A stretch of DNA of 21,025 nucleotides from DATKSG01 sp035531775 (GCA_035531775.1 DATKSG010000094.1:1-21025), one strand, 5' to 3'; positions 14,732 through 21,025 are shown, counted from the first letter of the stretch. Notes: generated from the sequence alone by a model not told the origin. A program made the numbers and translations.

Positions 14732-15973
14732 TCAGGCCGGTTCGGGGCCGTCGGGGACGAAGCCGCGGCGACCCTTTTCGGAGCCGGGCTCCTCCGGGTG
14801 GAGACGGCGCCAGGTGGACTCGGCCTCGAAAAGGATGTCACGAAGCGGTCGTCCGGTGCGCGCCGCCACCAGGGCGGCGTCAGCCTGCTCGACTTTCACC
14901 CGGCCCGGTGACACTTTCACCCGCACTGCCATGCCGTCCACGTCCACCTCGGCCATCTCCCGCCGCTCGGCCCAGCGTTCGAGCGGCCAGCCCCGCACTC
15001 CCAAGGAGCCGGTCTCGGAAGCCAAGACGCTACGGGCCGACTCCACCATGGCCGGATCCACCAGTGCGCTCACCATGTGGCCGGGCCGGCCCTTCTTCAT
15101 AATGACCGGGGTGATCCAGGCATCGAGGGCTCCGGCCGACAACAGGGCGTCGATGGTGTGGGCCAAGGTCTCGCCGGTGGCGTCGTCGACGTTGGTCTCC
15201 ACCACCACCAGAGGCTGGCCGGTGGCGGCGGCCGGAGCGATGGTCTCACCCACCACCACCTGCGTGCAGTTGGGCAAGCCGTCGAGGTCGCGGCTGCCGG
15301 CTCCGAATCCGGTGGTGGCGATGCGCATGGCCGGCAAGGGACCGAAGTCGCCGGCCAGTGCAGCCAACAGGGCGGCCCCGGTGGGGGTGGTGAGCTCCAC
15401 GGCCACGTCACGGCCCCACGTCGGGATGCCGCGCAGCAATTGGACCACGGCCGGAGAAGGGTTCGGGAGCAGCCCATGGGCGCTGCGCACGGTGCCGGTG
15501 CCGGTGGCCACCGTCGAGGCCGTGACCACGTCGACACCGAGCACCTCCAGGGCCGCCGCCGTGCCGACCACGTCGATGATGGTGTCATGGCCGCCCACTT
15601 CGTGGAAATGGACGCGTTCGGGGGGCCGGCGGTGCAGGCGACCCTCCACTTCGGCCAGGGCGGCGAAGGTGGCCAGCGCCCGCGACGCCACCCGCGGAGG
15701 GAGCCGGGCCTCCTCCACCAGGGCCACGATGTGGATGTACGTGCGCACCACCACGTCGTCGGCCACGTCCACGATGGCCCTGGTGGCGGCGATGCCCCCG
15801 CGCAGCACCGGCTCGACGCGCAGGTGCCACCCCTTCACCGGGAGCCGCCCCAAGATGGCCTGCACCTCGTCGAAGTCGGCGCCGGCATCGAGCAGGCTGC
15901 CCAGGGCCATGTCCCCGGCGATGCCGGCGTAGCAGTGGAACCAAGCCGTGGTGCGGGTGGGCGACCCGCTCAC
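14732..15973 (-). CDS. larC: LarC, nickel insertase of nickel-pincer nucleotide synthesis
   Basis: This 413-residue protein matches LarC, which uses CTP to insert nickel into the pincer nucleotide, the cofactor of lactate racemase and other LarA-type enzymes. Family landmarks are CYAGIAGDMALGSLLDAG (14-31), HFHEVGGHDTIIDVVG (122-137), LTTPTGAALLAALA (194-207), ETNVDDATGE (259-268) and PVIMKKGRPGH (289-299). In Lactiplantibacillus plantarum the gene is split into larC1 and larC2 joined by a programmed frameshift; here the frame is continuous through that junction. The GTG at 15973 overlaps the larB stop as GTGA, which decides the start and shows coupling. A longer in-frame start at 16048 lies inside larB and is rejected. 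Confidence 0.9.
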   Translation of the reverse strand: MSGSPTRTTAWFHCYAGIAGDMALGSLLDAGADFDEVQAILGRLPVKGWHLRVEPVLRGGIAATRAIVDVADDVVVRTYIHIVALVEEARLPPRVASRALATFAALAEVEGRLHRRPPERVHFHEVGGHDTIIDVVGTAAALEVLGVDVVTASTVATGTGTVRSAHGLLPNPSPAVVQLLRGIPTWGRDVAVELTTPTGAALLAALAGDFGPLPAMRIATTGFGAGSRDLDGLPNCTQVVVGETIAPAAATGQPLVVVETNVDDATGETLAHTIDALLSAGALDAWITPVIMKKGRPGHMVSALVDPAMVESARSVLASETGSLGVRGWPLERWAERREMAEVDVDGMAVRVKVSPGRVKVEQADAALVAARTGRPLRDILFEAESTWRRLHPEEPGSEKGRRGFVPDGPEPA

Positions 15974-16716
15974 GGCAGGATCCTGGCCACCGCACAGGCG
16001 GCACCGAACCCGTTGTCGATACCCACAACCGTCATCCCGGCCGCGCACGACGCGTGCATGGCCAGCAGGGCGGTGACGCCGGCGAGGGCGGCGCCGTAGC
16101 CGACGGACGTGGGGACAGCCACCACCGGCGCCGGCGTGATCCCAGCCACCAGGCTGGCCAGCGCCCCCTCCATGCCGGCCACCACCACCACGGCCTCAGC
16201 GTCCACCAGCTCATCGACCGAGGCGAGCAGGCGGTGGACGCCGGCCACGCCGCAGTCGGTCAGCACCGTGGGGCGGAACCCGAAGGCGCGCAGCACCGAG
16301 CAGCACTCCTCGGCCACGGGGATGTCGGCCGTACCGGCGGTGACGACGAGCACCCGCCCGGGTCGCTGCTGCGCCGGACGCCAGATGACGGTGCACAGCG
16401 GCGGCCGGCCGGTGACTTGGCCACCGGTCGTGGTGCCCAGCACGGCGTCGACCTGGGCCTCATCGGCGCGCGTGAGCAGCACGGGGCCACCGGGCTCGGC
16501 CAGGAGCTCGGCCACGATCCGGGCGCATTGCTCCGGGGTCTTGCCCGGGCCGTAAACCGCCTCTCCCACCCGCTGGCGCAGGCTCCGGTGGTGGTCCACC
16601 CGGGCGAAGCCGAGGTCGGCGAAGGGAAGCCGCCGGAGGCGGGAGACGGCGTCGTCGGCGGGGAGGACGCCGCTTCGCACATCGTCCAAGAGTTGACGGA
16701 GAGCGGATTCGTCCAT
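15970..16716 (-). CDS. larB: LarB, nicotinate adenine dinucleotide carboxylase/hydrolase
   Basis: The protein has 248 residues. LarB carboxylates the pyridinium ring of nicotinic acid adenine dinucleotide and hydrolyses the phosphoanhydride, making pyridinium-3,5-dicarboxylate mononucleotide for LarE. The C-terminal half is PurE-like with the conserved segments VVTAGTADIPVAEE (124-137), VVVAGMEGALASLVAG (177-192), VAVPTSVGYG (199-208), HASCAAG (221-227) and GIDNGFGAA (232-240). From memory, a cysteine at the C224 position forms the transient cysteinyl-pyridine intermediate. The N-terminal region has FARVDHHRSLRQRVGEAVYGPGKT. It starts at ATG 16716, 23 bp from the divergent pheA, and overlaps larC by 4 bp. 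larE is not in the window. Confidence 0.9.
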   Translation of the reverse strand: MDESALRQLLDDVRSGVLPADDAVSRLRRLPFADLGFARVDHHRSLRQRVGEAVYGPGKTPEQCARIVAELLAEPGGPVLLTRADEAQVDAVLGTTTGGQVTGRPPLCTVIWRPAQQRPGRVLVVTAGTADIPVAEECCSVLRAFGFRPTVLTDCGVAGVHRLLASVDELVDAEAVVVVAGMEGALASLVAGITPAPVVAVPTSVGYGAALAGVTALLAMHASCAAGMTVVGIDNGFGAACAVARILP

Positions 16717-16725
16717 GGCGGCAAC

Positions 16726-16731
16726 TATCCT
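16726..16731 (+). promoter_or_regulatory. Probable -10 of pheA, leaderless
   Basis: TATCCT ends 8 nt before the ATG at 16740, and no Shine-Dalgarno separates them, so the transcript would begin at or next to the start codon. TTGACG occurs at 16693-16698, but the 27-bp spacing is too long for a usual -35. The hexamer sits in the 23-bp gap to the divergent larB. Confidence 0.4.
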
Positions 16732-16739
16732 GCCCGCCC

Positions 16740-17687
16740 ATGTCCCAGCCTGCGAGCCGAGGTCACACCATCGCCTTCTTCGGGCCGGCCGGCACCTTCA
16801 CCGAAGAGGCCCTGTTCACCCAGCCCGACTTCGTGGAGTCCGACGTGGTCCCGCTGCCCACGCTGGCCGAGGTGCTCGACGCCGTGTGCCTGGGCAAGGC
16901 CGACCTCGGGTTCGTGCCCATCGAGAATTCGATCGAGGGAACCGTGAACGCCACCGTGGACAGCCTCGTCTTCGAGGTCGACCTCCTCATCCAGCGCGAG
17001 GTGGTGCTCGACGTGCACATGCACCTCATGGCCGCACCCGGAACCGCCATCACCGACATCCGGCGGGTGCTGTCGTTCCCCCACGCTTCCGCGCAGTGCC
17101 GTCGGTACCTGTCGGAGCACCTGCCCGGGGTGGAGGTGGTGCCCACCAACTCGACCGCCGAAGCGGCACGCCTCGTCGGCGAGCAACGAAGCCCCGACAG
17201 CGCAGCGCTGGCCCCCCGCCTGGCCGCCGACCTGTACCGCCTGGAGGTGCTGGCCTCGTCGGTCGAGGACCATCCCGACAACCAGACCAGGTTCGTGGCC
17301 TTAGCCGCATCGGGGGTACCCATGCCGACAGGGCACGACAAGACGAGCATCGTCTGCTTCCAACGCGAAGACCGGCCCGGCAGCCTCCACGCCATTCTGA
17401 GTGAGTTCTCGGCTCGCAACATCAACCTGAGCAAGCTCGAGTCACGACCCACCAAGCGGGGGCTCGGTGACTACTGCTTCCTCATCGACCTCGAGGGGCA
17501 CATCGCCGACGAAGTGGTGGCCGACTGCCTGCGCGTCCTGCACGCCGAACAGGCGGGGGTGAAGTTCCTGGGGTCCTACCCGGCGGCGGGTGCGGGCGGC
17601 GAGACCGCACGACGTGAGGCCGACGCGGCATGGCGGGAGGCCGATGACTGGATGGCCTCACTGCGGTCCCAGATACGAAGCGATTGA
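16740..17687 (+). CDS. pheA: Prephenate dehydratase
   Basis: This 315-residue monofunctional enzyme converts prephenate to phenylpyruvate in phenylalanine synthesis. The catalytic domain (9-190) has FFGPAGTFTEEAL (13-25), VPIENSIEGTV (59-69), the PHASAQC region (114-120) and NQTRF (181-185), whose Thr-Arg-Phe is essential in the family. The ACT regulatory domain (about 201-285) has PGSLHAIL (213-220), the counterpart of the GALV motif, and ESRP (234-237), both linked to phenylalanine feedback inhibition. No chorismate mutase domain is fused. A 30-residue Ala/Arg/Glu-rich tail follows. The start is ATG 16740, probably leaderless. It is divergent from larB and ends 20 bp before tRNA-Ser. Confidence 0.93.
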   Translation: MSQPASRGHTIAFFGPAGTFTEEALFTQPDFVESDVVPLPTLAEVLDAVCLGKADLGFVPIENSIEGTVNATVDSLVFEVDLLIQREVVLDVHMHLMAAPGTAITDIRRVLSFPHASAQCRRYLSEHLPGVEVVPTNSTAEAARLVGEQRSPDSAALAPRLAADLYRLEVLASSVEDHPDNQTRFVALAASGVPMPTGHDKTSIVCFQREDRPGSLHAILSEFSARNINLSKLESRPTKRGLGDYCFLIDLEGHIADEVVADCLRVLHAEQAGVKFLGSYPAAGAGGETARREADAAWREADDWMASLRSQIRSD

Positions 17688-17707
17688 GCAGTAGCGTTGG
17701 CCACGTT

Positions 17708-17791
17708 GGAGGGATGGCAGAGCGGACGAATGCGAGGCTCTTGAAAAGCCTTGGCCCACAAGGCCCGTGGGTTCGAATCCCACTCCCTCCG
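17708..17791 (+). tRNA. tRNA-Ser(UGA)
   Basis: The acceptor stem GGAGGGA (17708-17714) pairs with TCCCTCC (17784-17790), followed by discriminator G17791. The anticodon stem AGGCT/AGCCT encloses loop CTTGAAA, giving anticodon TGA, which reads UCA. A long variable arm (GGCC-CACAA-GGCC) is the hallmark of class II tRNAs such as serine. The T arm is GTGGG-TTCGAAT-CCCAC. CCA is not encoded. An integrase remnant begins 29 bp downstream, so the 3' end of this gene was probably an attachment site. Confidence 0.95.
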
Positions 17792-17792
17792 C

Positions 17793-17812
17793 TCCCTGAC
17801 CAGGGATTTCTT
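17793..17812 (+). terminator. Terminator-like hairpin after tRNA-Ser
   Basis: TCCCT (17793-17797) and AGGGA (17802-17806) pair across GACC, and TTTCTT (17807-17812) follows. The 5-bp stem with a T-rich tail directly behind the tRNA fits an intrinsic terminator. It also lies at the inferred integration junction. Confidence 0.55.
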
Positions 17813-17819
17813 ACTCCCG

Positions 17820-18186
17820 GTGCGAAGATCAAAGAAGGAGATCTCTCCAGGCGTCTGGAAACTGAGGGTCTACGCCGGGCGCCGGCCTAACGGCACCCCG
17901 ATCCAGATAACCAAGACCGTGCACGCCACCGAGCGCAAGCCCGGAGCAGGGGCGAGACTCGCAGACCGGGAGTTGGCAAAGCTGGTCTCCGATGTGGCGG
18001 GCGGAAAGGTCAGCGCCGGGAGAGAGACGGTAGGAACCCTCCTCGACCTCTGGTTGAACCATTGTGAGTCGACTGGCCACTTCCCCACGACCATGCGCAA
18101 GTACGGCCAGCTTGCCGAAGCGGTGGTGCGGCCCGGAACTCGGATCCGTGCGCCTCTCGAAGCTCACGGCCCCACAGATCGCTTAG
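17820..18186 (+). pseudogene. Tyrosine recombinase (integrase) remnant, frameshifted and truncated
   Basis: From GTG 17820 the frame reads SPGVWKLRVYAGRRPNGTPIQITKTVHAT, then ADRELAKLVSDVAGGKVSAGRETVGTLLDLWLNHCES, then FPTTMRKYGQLAEAVVRP. These are the N-terminal beta-sheet domain and the start of the SAM-like core-binding domain of actinobacterial phage-type integrases. At the CCC run 18132-18134 one surplus base shifts the frame; removing it restores ELGSVRLSKLTAPQIA, a standard integrase continuation, which then meets TAG at 18184-18186. No catalytic domain with its Arg/His/Tyr residues follows. The gene is thus dead twice over and lacks its C-terminal half. It starts 29 bp after tRNA-Ser, the classic place for the integrase of a tRNA-targeting element. 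The start codon is uncertain because there is no ribosome-binding site. Confidence 0.75.
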
Positions 18187-18366
18187 TATTTGCGGGTCCG
18201 CCAACGCTCTGCCAGACGATTTGCGCGTCGTTAGGGCGCGCCTGACCCGGCGTTAGGGGGCACCGCTATGAGCGTTACCGCTCGGCCAGCGGGAGTTAGC
18301 ACGGTGGTGGGCCGAGGGGCCGGAGGCCGACCTACAGCCGGCATCCTGATCGCAGAGGGATGGCAA

Positions 18367-18675
18367 ATGAATCTCAAGATCATCGATTTTCTCCGCCGTC
18401 CCGTCTGCTGGTTCTTCCGCAATCGTCAGACCGGGCGCGTCACAATCGCCCAGCTGCCCAACGTCCCACTGGGGATCTTCCTCGGCACGGTTCTGCTTCG
18501 TTGGGTTGTACCCATCGGGACTTGGATGTACACGGCGATCCAATGGATTGCCGTCGTGGCGTTAGGCTGGTGGGCTCTTGACGAGGTGCTGAGGGGTGTC
18601 AATCCGTGGAGGAGGACTCTCGGTCTCGGAATCTGTGTACTGGTAGTAACTGAAGCAACCGCACTAGCGCACTGA
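18367..18675 (+). CDS. Small membrane protein of unknown function
   Basis: This protein has 102 residues. A basic cytoplasmic N-terminus (FLRRPVCWFFRNRQTGRVTIAQLPN) is followed by hydrophobic segments at about 32-50, 53-72 and 83-99. A conserved-looking loop WALDEVLRGVNPWRR lies between the last two. I recognise similar small membrane proteins in other actinobacteria but know no function. The ATG at 18367 is chosen because AGAGGG lies 8 nt upstream; an in-frame ATG at 18268 would add 33 Gly/Arg-rich residues of no character. It sits in the AT-richer zone beyond the integrase remnant. The 164 bp after its stop show nothing I can identify. Confidence 0.6.
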   Translation: MNLKIIDFLRRPVCWFFRNRQTGRVTIAQLPNVPLGIFLGTVLLRWVVPIGTWMYTAIQWIAVVALGWWALDEVLRGVNPWRRTLGLGICVLVVTEATALAH

Positions 18676-18839
18676 AGCAGCAGCTGATCGGGTTGGCGCT
18701 GAGTTGCTGCCTGCTCCCGGCCTTGTGTGTGCTGGATTGGTCCCGCCACATTGGCACCAAGGATTACGAAGGTTCGGTTACTCGTCCGATTTCGCCGTGT
18801 TTCCTTTGACTCTTACGTCTTTCGCAACGCGTCCGTGGA

Positions 18840-19862
18840 TCAAGTAACGGGTGATGAGGCGAAGCTCAAGATCGCCGGGGCGACAGACGGTCTGAAGGAC
18901 CAGCCTGGAACGATCTGGCCGCGCACCTGCACCTGGACAGTGACTCCGCCGGCGCCTAGCTGCACTGTCAGCTGACCGGCGACGGCGTCGATGATCTTCT
19001 CGTCCCCCGGTTGCAATATGCCGGCGAACACCGGGACAGCGCTCGATGCTGTTGTCACCTGCACCCAGCACCGGGCCGTTGGCACCAGAACCACGCTGAA
19101 TTGCGCGGCTCGCACGCTGACGGCCGCGCTTCCGATTCCTGAGGACACCAGCACCACCTCCGGCTTGCTCGCCGACGAAGCGATGCTGCCAGAGGTGTTT
19201 TGAGAGGCGGCGAAGGTCGGAGTGGGTGCCGGGCCCCAATGGATGTCCCCCAGCCAGCTTGCTGCCCCGTGCTTAGCGGCCAGACCCGCTCCCCCGACGA
19301 CTAAGAGCACAGCCACCAGCCAGACGGCGACCCGCAGTGGCAAGGGTGCAGCCACATCAACTTGGCGGGGATATCGATAGCTGGGGTACAGAACGCCGGC
19401 GCCGATCCCGAGAATGGTCGCCGTGGGGTCCTCTCTGATTCCGCCAGCTTGAGTGGCGCTATCACCGGGGTCGAGGATGAGACGCCCGGTGTCCATGGGC
19501 GCCCATGGATTGGCACAGGGCGAGGCGACGGAGATCGCCGTCGGTGGGTGGGTAGCCCTGGACGGCCACCAGTTGCGCTCAATCACCCGGGCCAACGGCC
19601 ATTCGTCAAGGCCAAGATGGACGGCGTAATGGTGCAGCGCGACCAAGGCAATTTGTCGGTCAGGCATCTTCCGCAGGTCGCCCGACTCGAGAGCCTCGAG
19701 CTCTCGCCACAAGATGCCGGTGCGGTCATGAACCTCGGCCAACGATGAACCCATGGCTTCACGAGCTTCTCGTAGCTCGGTCCCCACTTGAACAGGCGTA
19801 GCGGACGCTGGCCGGCTCTTCCCGCTACGCCGTGTCGTCGGCTGATCCAGTGAAACGACCAC
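18840..19862 (-). CDS. RodZ-like HTH and DUF4115 membrane protein
   Basis: The protein has 340 residues. A Cro/RodZ-like helix-turn-helix (about 26-90: GTELREAREAMGSSLAEVHDRTGILWRELEALESGDLRKMPDRQIALVALHHYAVHLGLD) is followed by a poorly conserved linker, one transmembrane helix (176-196) and an extracytoplasmic DUF4115-type domain (about 250-320) containing ARCWVQVTT, GILQPGDEKIIDA and QLTVQLGAGG. In RodZ the HTH binds MreB and the outer part senses or supports wall growth; actinobacterial versions are less studied. The GTG at 19862 has GGGAG only 3 nt upstream, a tight spacing, but no better start is in frame. It is the last of four leftward genes, 64 bp after csbD. Confidence 0.75.
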   Translation of the reverse strand: MVVSLDQPTTRRSGKSRPASATPVQVGTELREAREAMGSSLAEVHDRTGILWRELEALESGDLRKMPDRQIALVALHHYAVHLGLDEWPLARVIERNWWPSRATHPPTAISVASPCANPWAPMDTGRLILDPGDSATQAGGIREDPTATILGIGAGVLYPSYRYPRQVDVAAPLPLRVAVWLVAVLLVVGGAGLAAKHGAASWLGDIHWGPAPTPTFAASQNTSGSIASSASKPEVVLVSSGIGSAAVSVRAAQFSVVLVPTARCWVQVTTASSAVPVFAGILQPGDEKIIDAVAGQLTVQLGAGGVTVQVQVRGQIVPGWSFRPSVAPAILSFASSPVT

Positions 19863-19926
19863 CTTCTCCCTCGGTTCTCAGCTGCCGGATTCGCAGATCA
19901 GTACGTGACGGTGCCCGGCCAGGGTC

Positions 19927-20100
19927 CTAGGGGCGCAGAGCATCCTTGACCTTCTCGCCAGCTTGTTTCAGGTTGCCCTTCGCTTGGTCGAGCTTGCCTT
20001 TGCGCTCGAGGGACTCGTTTCCCACGCTCCGGCCGGCTACCTCTTTCGCCTTGCCCTTCAACTCCTGTGACTTGTTCTTTGCCTTGTCTTTACTTGACAT
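19927..20100 (-). CDS. CsbD-family stress protein
   Basis: This 57-residue, highly charged protein is rich in Lys, Glu and Ala and low in aromatics. KAKNKSQELKGKAKEVAGRSVGNESLERKGKLDQAKGNLKQAGEKVKDAL has the repeated G-K-x-K/K-G-x-x-x-Q pattern of CsbD proteins, which in Bacillus subtilis belong to the general stress regulon; the biochemical role is unknown. The ATG at 20100 is chosen because the family starts here and a short AGG lies 4 nt upstream. An in-frame start at 20175 would add 25 unrelated residues. It shares strand and spacing with the membrane peptide gene upstream and the RodZ-like gene downstream, suggesting a common stress cassette. Confidence 0.85.
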   Translation of the reverse strand: MSSKDKAKNKSQELKGKAKEVAGRSVGNESLERKGKLDQAKGNLKQAGEKVKDALRP

Positions 20101-20187
20101 GTACCTGCCTTTGATTGCTGGATATATTGCGGATACGTCCTGACCGCCTGATATGAGGTGGCCAGCGTGACGCACCTCTTGTCGTGG

Positions 20188-20265
20188 CTACGCGTGTCGC
20201 ATTCCTCGGGCGATGAATACGACTAGGGCGATGATGGCTAGGACGACGAGAATCGTGATGAGCAT
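20188..20265 (-). CDS. 25-residue single-helix membrane peptide
   Basis: This very short gene reads MLITILVVLAIIALVVFIAR followed by GMRHA and TAG. The first 19 residues are an unbroken hydrophobic helix and the tail is basic, fitting an inner-membrane peptide with its C-terminus in the cytoplasm. The ribosome-binding site is strong: GGAGG at 20272-20276 with a 6-nt gap to the ATG. The stop lies 87 bp before csbD on the same strand. Short hydrophobic proteins are often found near CsbD genes in actinobacteria, which supports it as real; a toxin-like or stress-membrane role is only a guess. Confidence 0.6.
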   Translation of the reverse strand: MLITILVVLAIIALVVFIARGMRHA

Positions 20266-20334
20266 GATTGACCTCCAACTCGCTGGGACGTGCCTGGTCG
20301 CTGCTCAGATACGTCGGTGTTACAGATGGTGAGG

Positions 20335-20407
20335 AGCTAACAGTTCAGAGGGCTCTTGAGCCCAGCTAATCAACCACTCCCGTGGTTGAGAACTGCGCCT
20401 GTTAGCT
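20335..20407 (-). other. Three-way-junction inverted-repeat element (3' UTR RNA fold)
   Basis: AGCTAAC (20335-20341) pairs with GTTAGCT (20401-20407), and AGTTC (20342-20346) pairs with GAACT (20390-20394), making a 12-bp basal stem with a 6-nt bulge at 20395-20400. Inside sit two hairpins: GGGCT/AGCCC (20350-20354/20359-20363) and CAACCAC/GTGGTTG (20371-20377/20382-20388). Read leftward the second loop is GGGA, a GNRA tetraloop, which favours the minus strand as the RNA. The basal stem covers the TAA of the DUF6458-like gene. No T-run follows. The role is unknown. Confidence 0.6.
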
Positions 20408-20674
20408 GCTGCGCACCTCTTCGTGCACCTCGGCCGTGCGCCCTTGGCTATCGGTGACGGCGCGGTCCATCGAGCGATTCCCGGCGCTAGCCGGACGGCG
20501 AGACGTGGCGTAGACGATGCCCGAGACGACAAAGCCGACGGCGCCTACGACCATGAGGATGACCCCCACCGTCGACAGCCGAAAGCCGTGGCCATTGGTG
20601 GTGGTGATCGCCCAGTACATGACAGCACCAGCAGCAATCGAGATGGCACTGAAGACCATTCCTGTGAGACCCAT
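20402..20674 (-). CDS. DUF6458-like small membrane protein
   Basis: The protein has 90 residues. Two hydrophobic helices (about 5-25 and 35-57) flank the short hydrophilic loop TTTNGHGFRLSTVG; the motif G-F-x-x-x-T-V-G-V-I-L-M-V-V-G resembles the DUF6458 family of actinobacteria, with no known function. A charged 33-residue tail follows (SRRPASAGNRSMDRAVTDSQGRTAEVHEEVRSS). The ATG at 20674 is taken because GGAAGTGA lies just upstream and the family begins here; ATGs at 20689 and 20743 are in frame but add residues outside the family. A perfect palindrome lies 25 bp upstream, and the stop codon is embedded in a folded RNA element. Confidence 0.65.
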   Translation of the reverse strand: MGLTGMVFSAISIAAGAVMYWAITTTNGHGFRLSTVGVILMVVGAVGFVVSGIVYATSRRPASAGNRSMDRAVTDSQGRTAEVHEEVRSS

Positions 20675-20699
20675 ATCTGTCACTTCCATTCGTAAGGCA

Positions 20700-20714
20700 C
20701 TGGCAAATTGCCAG
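20700..20714. promoter_or_regulatory. 15-bp palindrome upstream of the DUF6458-like gene
   Basis: CTGGCAAATTGCCAG is a perfect inverted repeat of 7-bp arms around one A, lying 25 bp before the ATG at 20674. Its position suits an operator for a dimeric regulator. The rest of the 273 bp between 20675 and 20947 holds no gene or other site I can support. Confidence 0.4.
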
Positions 20715-20947
20715 GTTTCGAATGAAGCGGGGTCTAGGCGCATTCAGCCTTCTGGAGTAAATGATACCAGCCATGCTCGTGAAGCGCTGGCGTTATCCAC
20801 TGACAGCCGCTCTGTGCAACGGAACGCGGGAGGCGTACTATGAACATTGCGCCTGCGTTGAGTCGCTATCTTGCGCTCATGAGCACGCAGGGCTGAGAAA
20901 GCTTCGCCCCAGACCCCGGCAGAACACTCGAACGCTGGGAGGATGAC

Positions 20948-21025
20948 GTGGCGCAGGCAGTCGGCTCGGACCTGTTGTGGAACGATCGTGAATTCGGAAC
21001 GGCTGACGCCGACCCGGACACCGGT
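20948..21025 (+). CDS. Start of an unidentified gene running off the right edge
   Basis: A GTG at 20948 is preceded by a strong GGGAGG (20937-20942) with a 5-nt gap. The 26 visible codons read MAQAVGSDLLWNDREFGTADADPDTG, an acidic, protein-like N-terminus. An ATG at 20943 in another frame is also open but gives a Cys/Arg/Thr-rich peptide and overlaps the ribosome-binding site, so the GTG is preferred. Too little is visible to assign a family. Confidence 0.5.
   Translation, partial: MAQAVGSDLLWNDREFGTADADPDTG

Noticed and set aside
15077..15150. Programmed frameshift in larC at the PVIMKKGRPGH junction, as in Lactiplantibacillus
   Set aside because: The reading frame is continuous from 15973 to 14732, so one full-length LarC is made without frameshifting.
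17751..18245. Integrase remnant as an intact 164-residue gene starting inside tRNA-Ser
   Set aside because: Its first residues translate the tRNA and terminator, and after 18134 it runs in the wrong frame; integrase similarity resumes only after removing one base.
20335..20407. Integron attC recombination site
   Set aside because: AGCTAAC and GTTAGCT differ from the RYYYAAC and GTTRRRY cores by one position each, the bulge is on one side only, and two internal hairpins replace the single imperfect stem of attC. No integron integrase is seen.

Overview
The window is 21 kb of GC-rich, densely coded DNA from an actinobacterium. GAF-ANTAR regulators, a DtxR-family repressor, a RodZ-like HTH/DUF4115 protein, GTG starts and apparently leaderless genes support this; an Acidimicrobiia-like lineage is my best guess but is not proven. 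About 17.7 kb looks like ordinary chromosome. The last 3.3 kb, after a tRNA-Ser gene, is visibly more AT-rich and looks like the edge of a decayed integrated element.

Region 1 (1-2733) is a metal module. A DtxR/IdeR-type repressor reads right. An FTR1/EfeU-type iron permease reads left and is translationally coupled to a Tat-exported protein with the N,N-dimethylformamidase large-subunit fold, cut by the left edge. A TTAGGT-N2-ACCTAA operator lies inside the permease promoter. The exported protein appears to keep the Tyr/Tyr/Glu iron ligands described for dimethylformamidase, so iron uptake and a probable iron enzyme may be co-expressed. The repressor lacks two of the classical DtxR metal ligands.

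Region 2 (2715-5971) is a two-gene phosphorelay: a membrane hybrid histidine kinase and a response regulator with an HD-GYP cyclic-di-GMP phosphodiesterase output. Region 3 (6069-9450) holds a flavin split-barrel (PNPOx-like) protein, a cytoplasmic sulfatase, a GNAT acetyltransferase, and a cold-shock protein whose leader can fold a hairpin over the upstream half of its ribosome-binding site. Region 4 (9516-11930) has two GAF-ANTAR proteins, one with a diverged ANTAR, and a VC0807-type membrane protein.

Region 5 (11960-17687) carries an agmatinase-type ureohydrolase, a convergent leftward run larB-larC-small protein-PLP decarboxylase, and a divergent prephenate dehydratase. LarB and LarC belong to nickel-pincer nucleotide cofactor synthesis; larE and larA are not in view.

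Region 6 (17708-21025) starts with tRNA-Ser(UGA), followed by a terminator-like hairpin and the N-terminal half of a tyrosine-recombinase gene broken by a one-base frameshift and a stop. Beyond it lie a small membrane protein, a RodZ-like protein, a CsbD-like protein, a 25-residue membrane peptide, a DUF6458-like membrane protein followed by a 73-nt three-way-junction fold, and the start of an unidentified gene at the right edge. No CRISPR array, insertion sequence or rRNA was seen.
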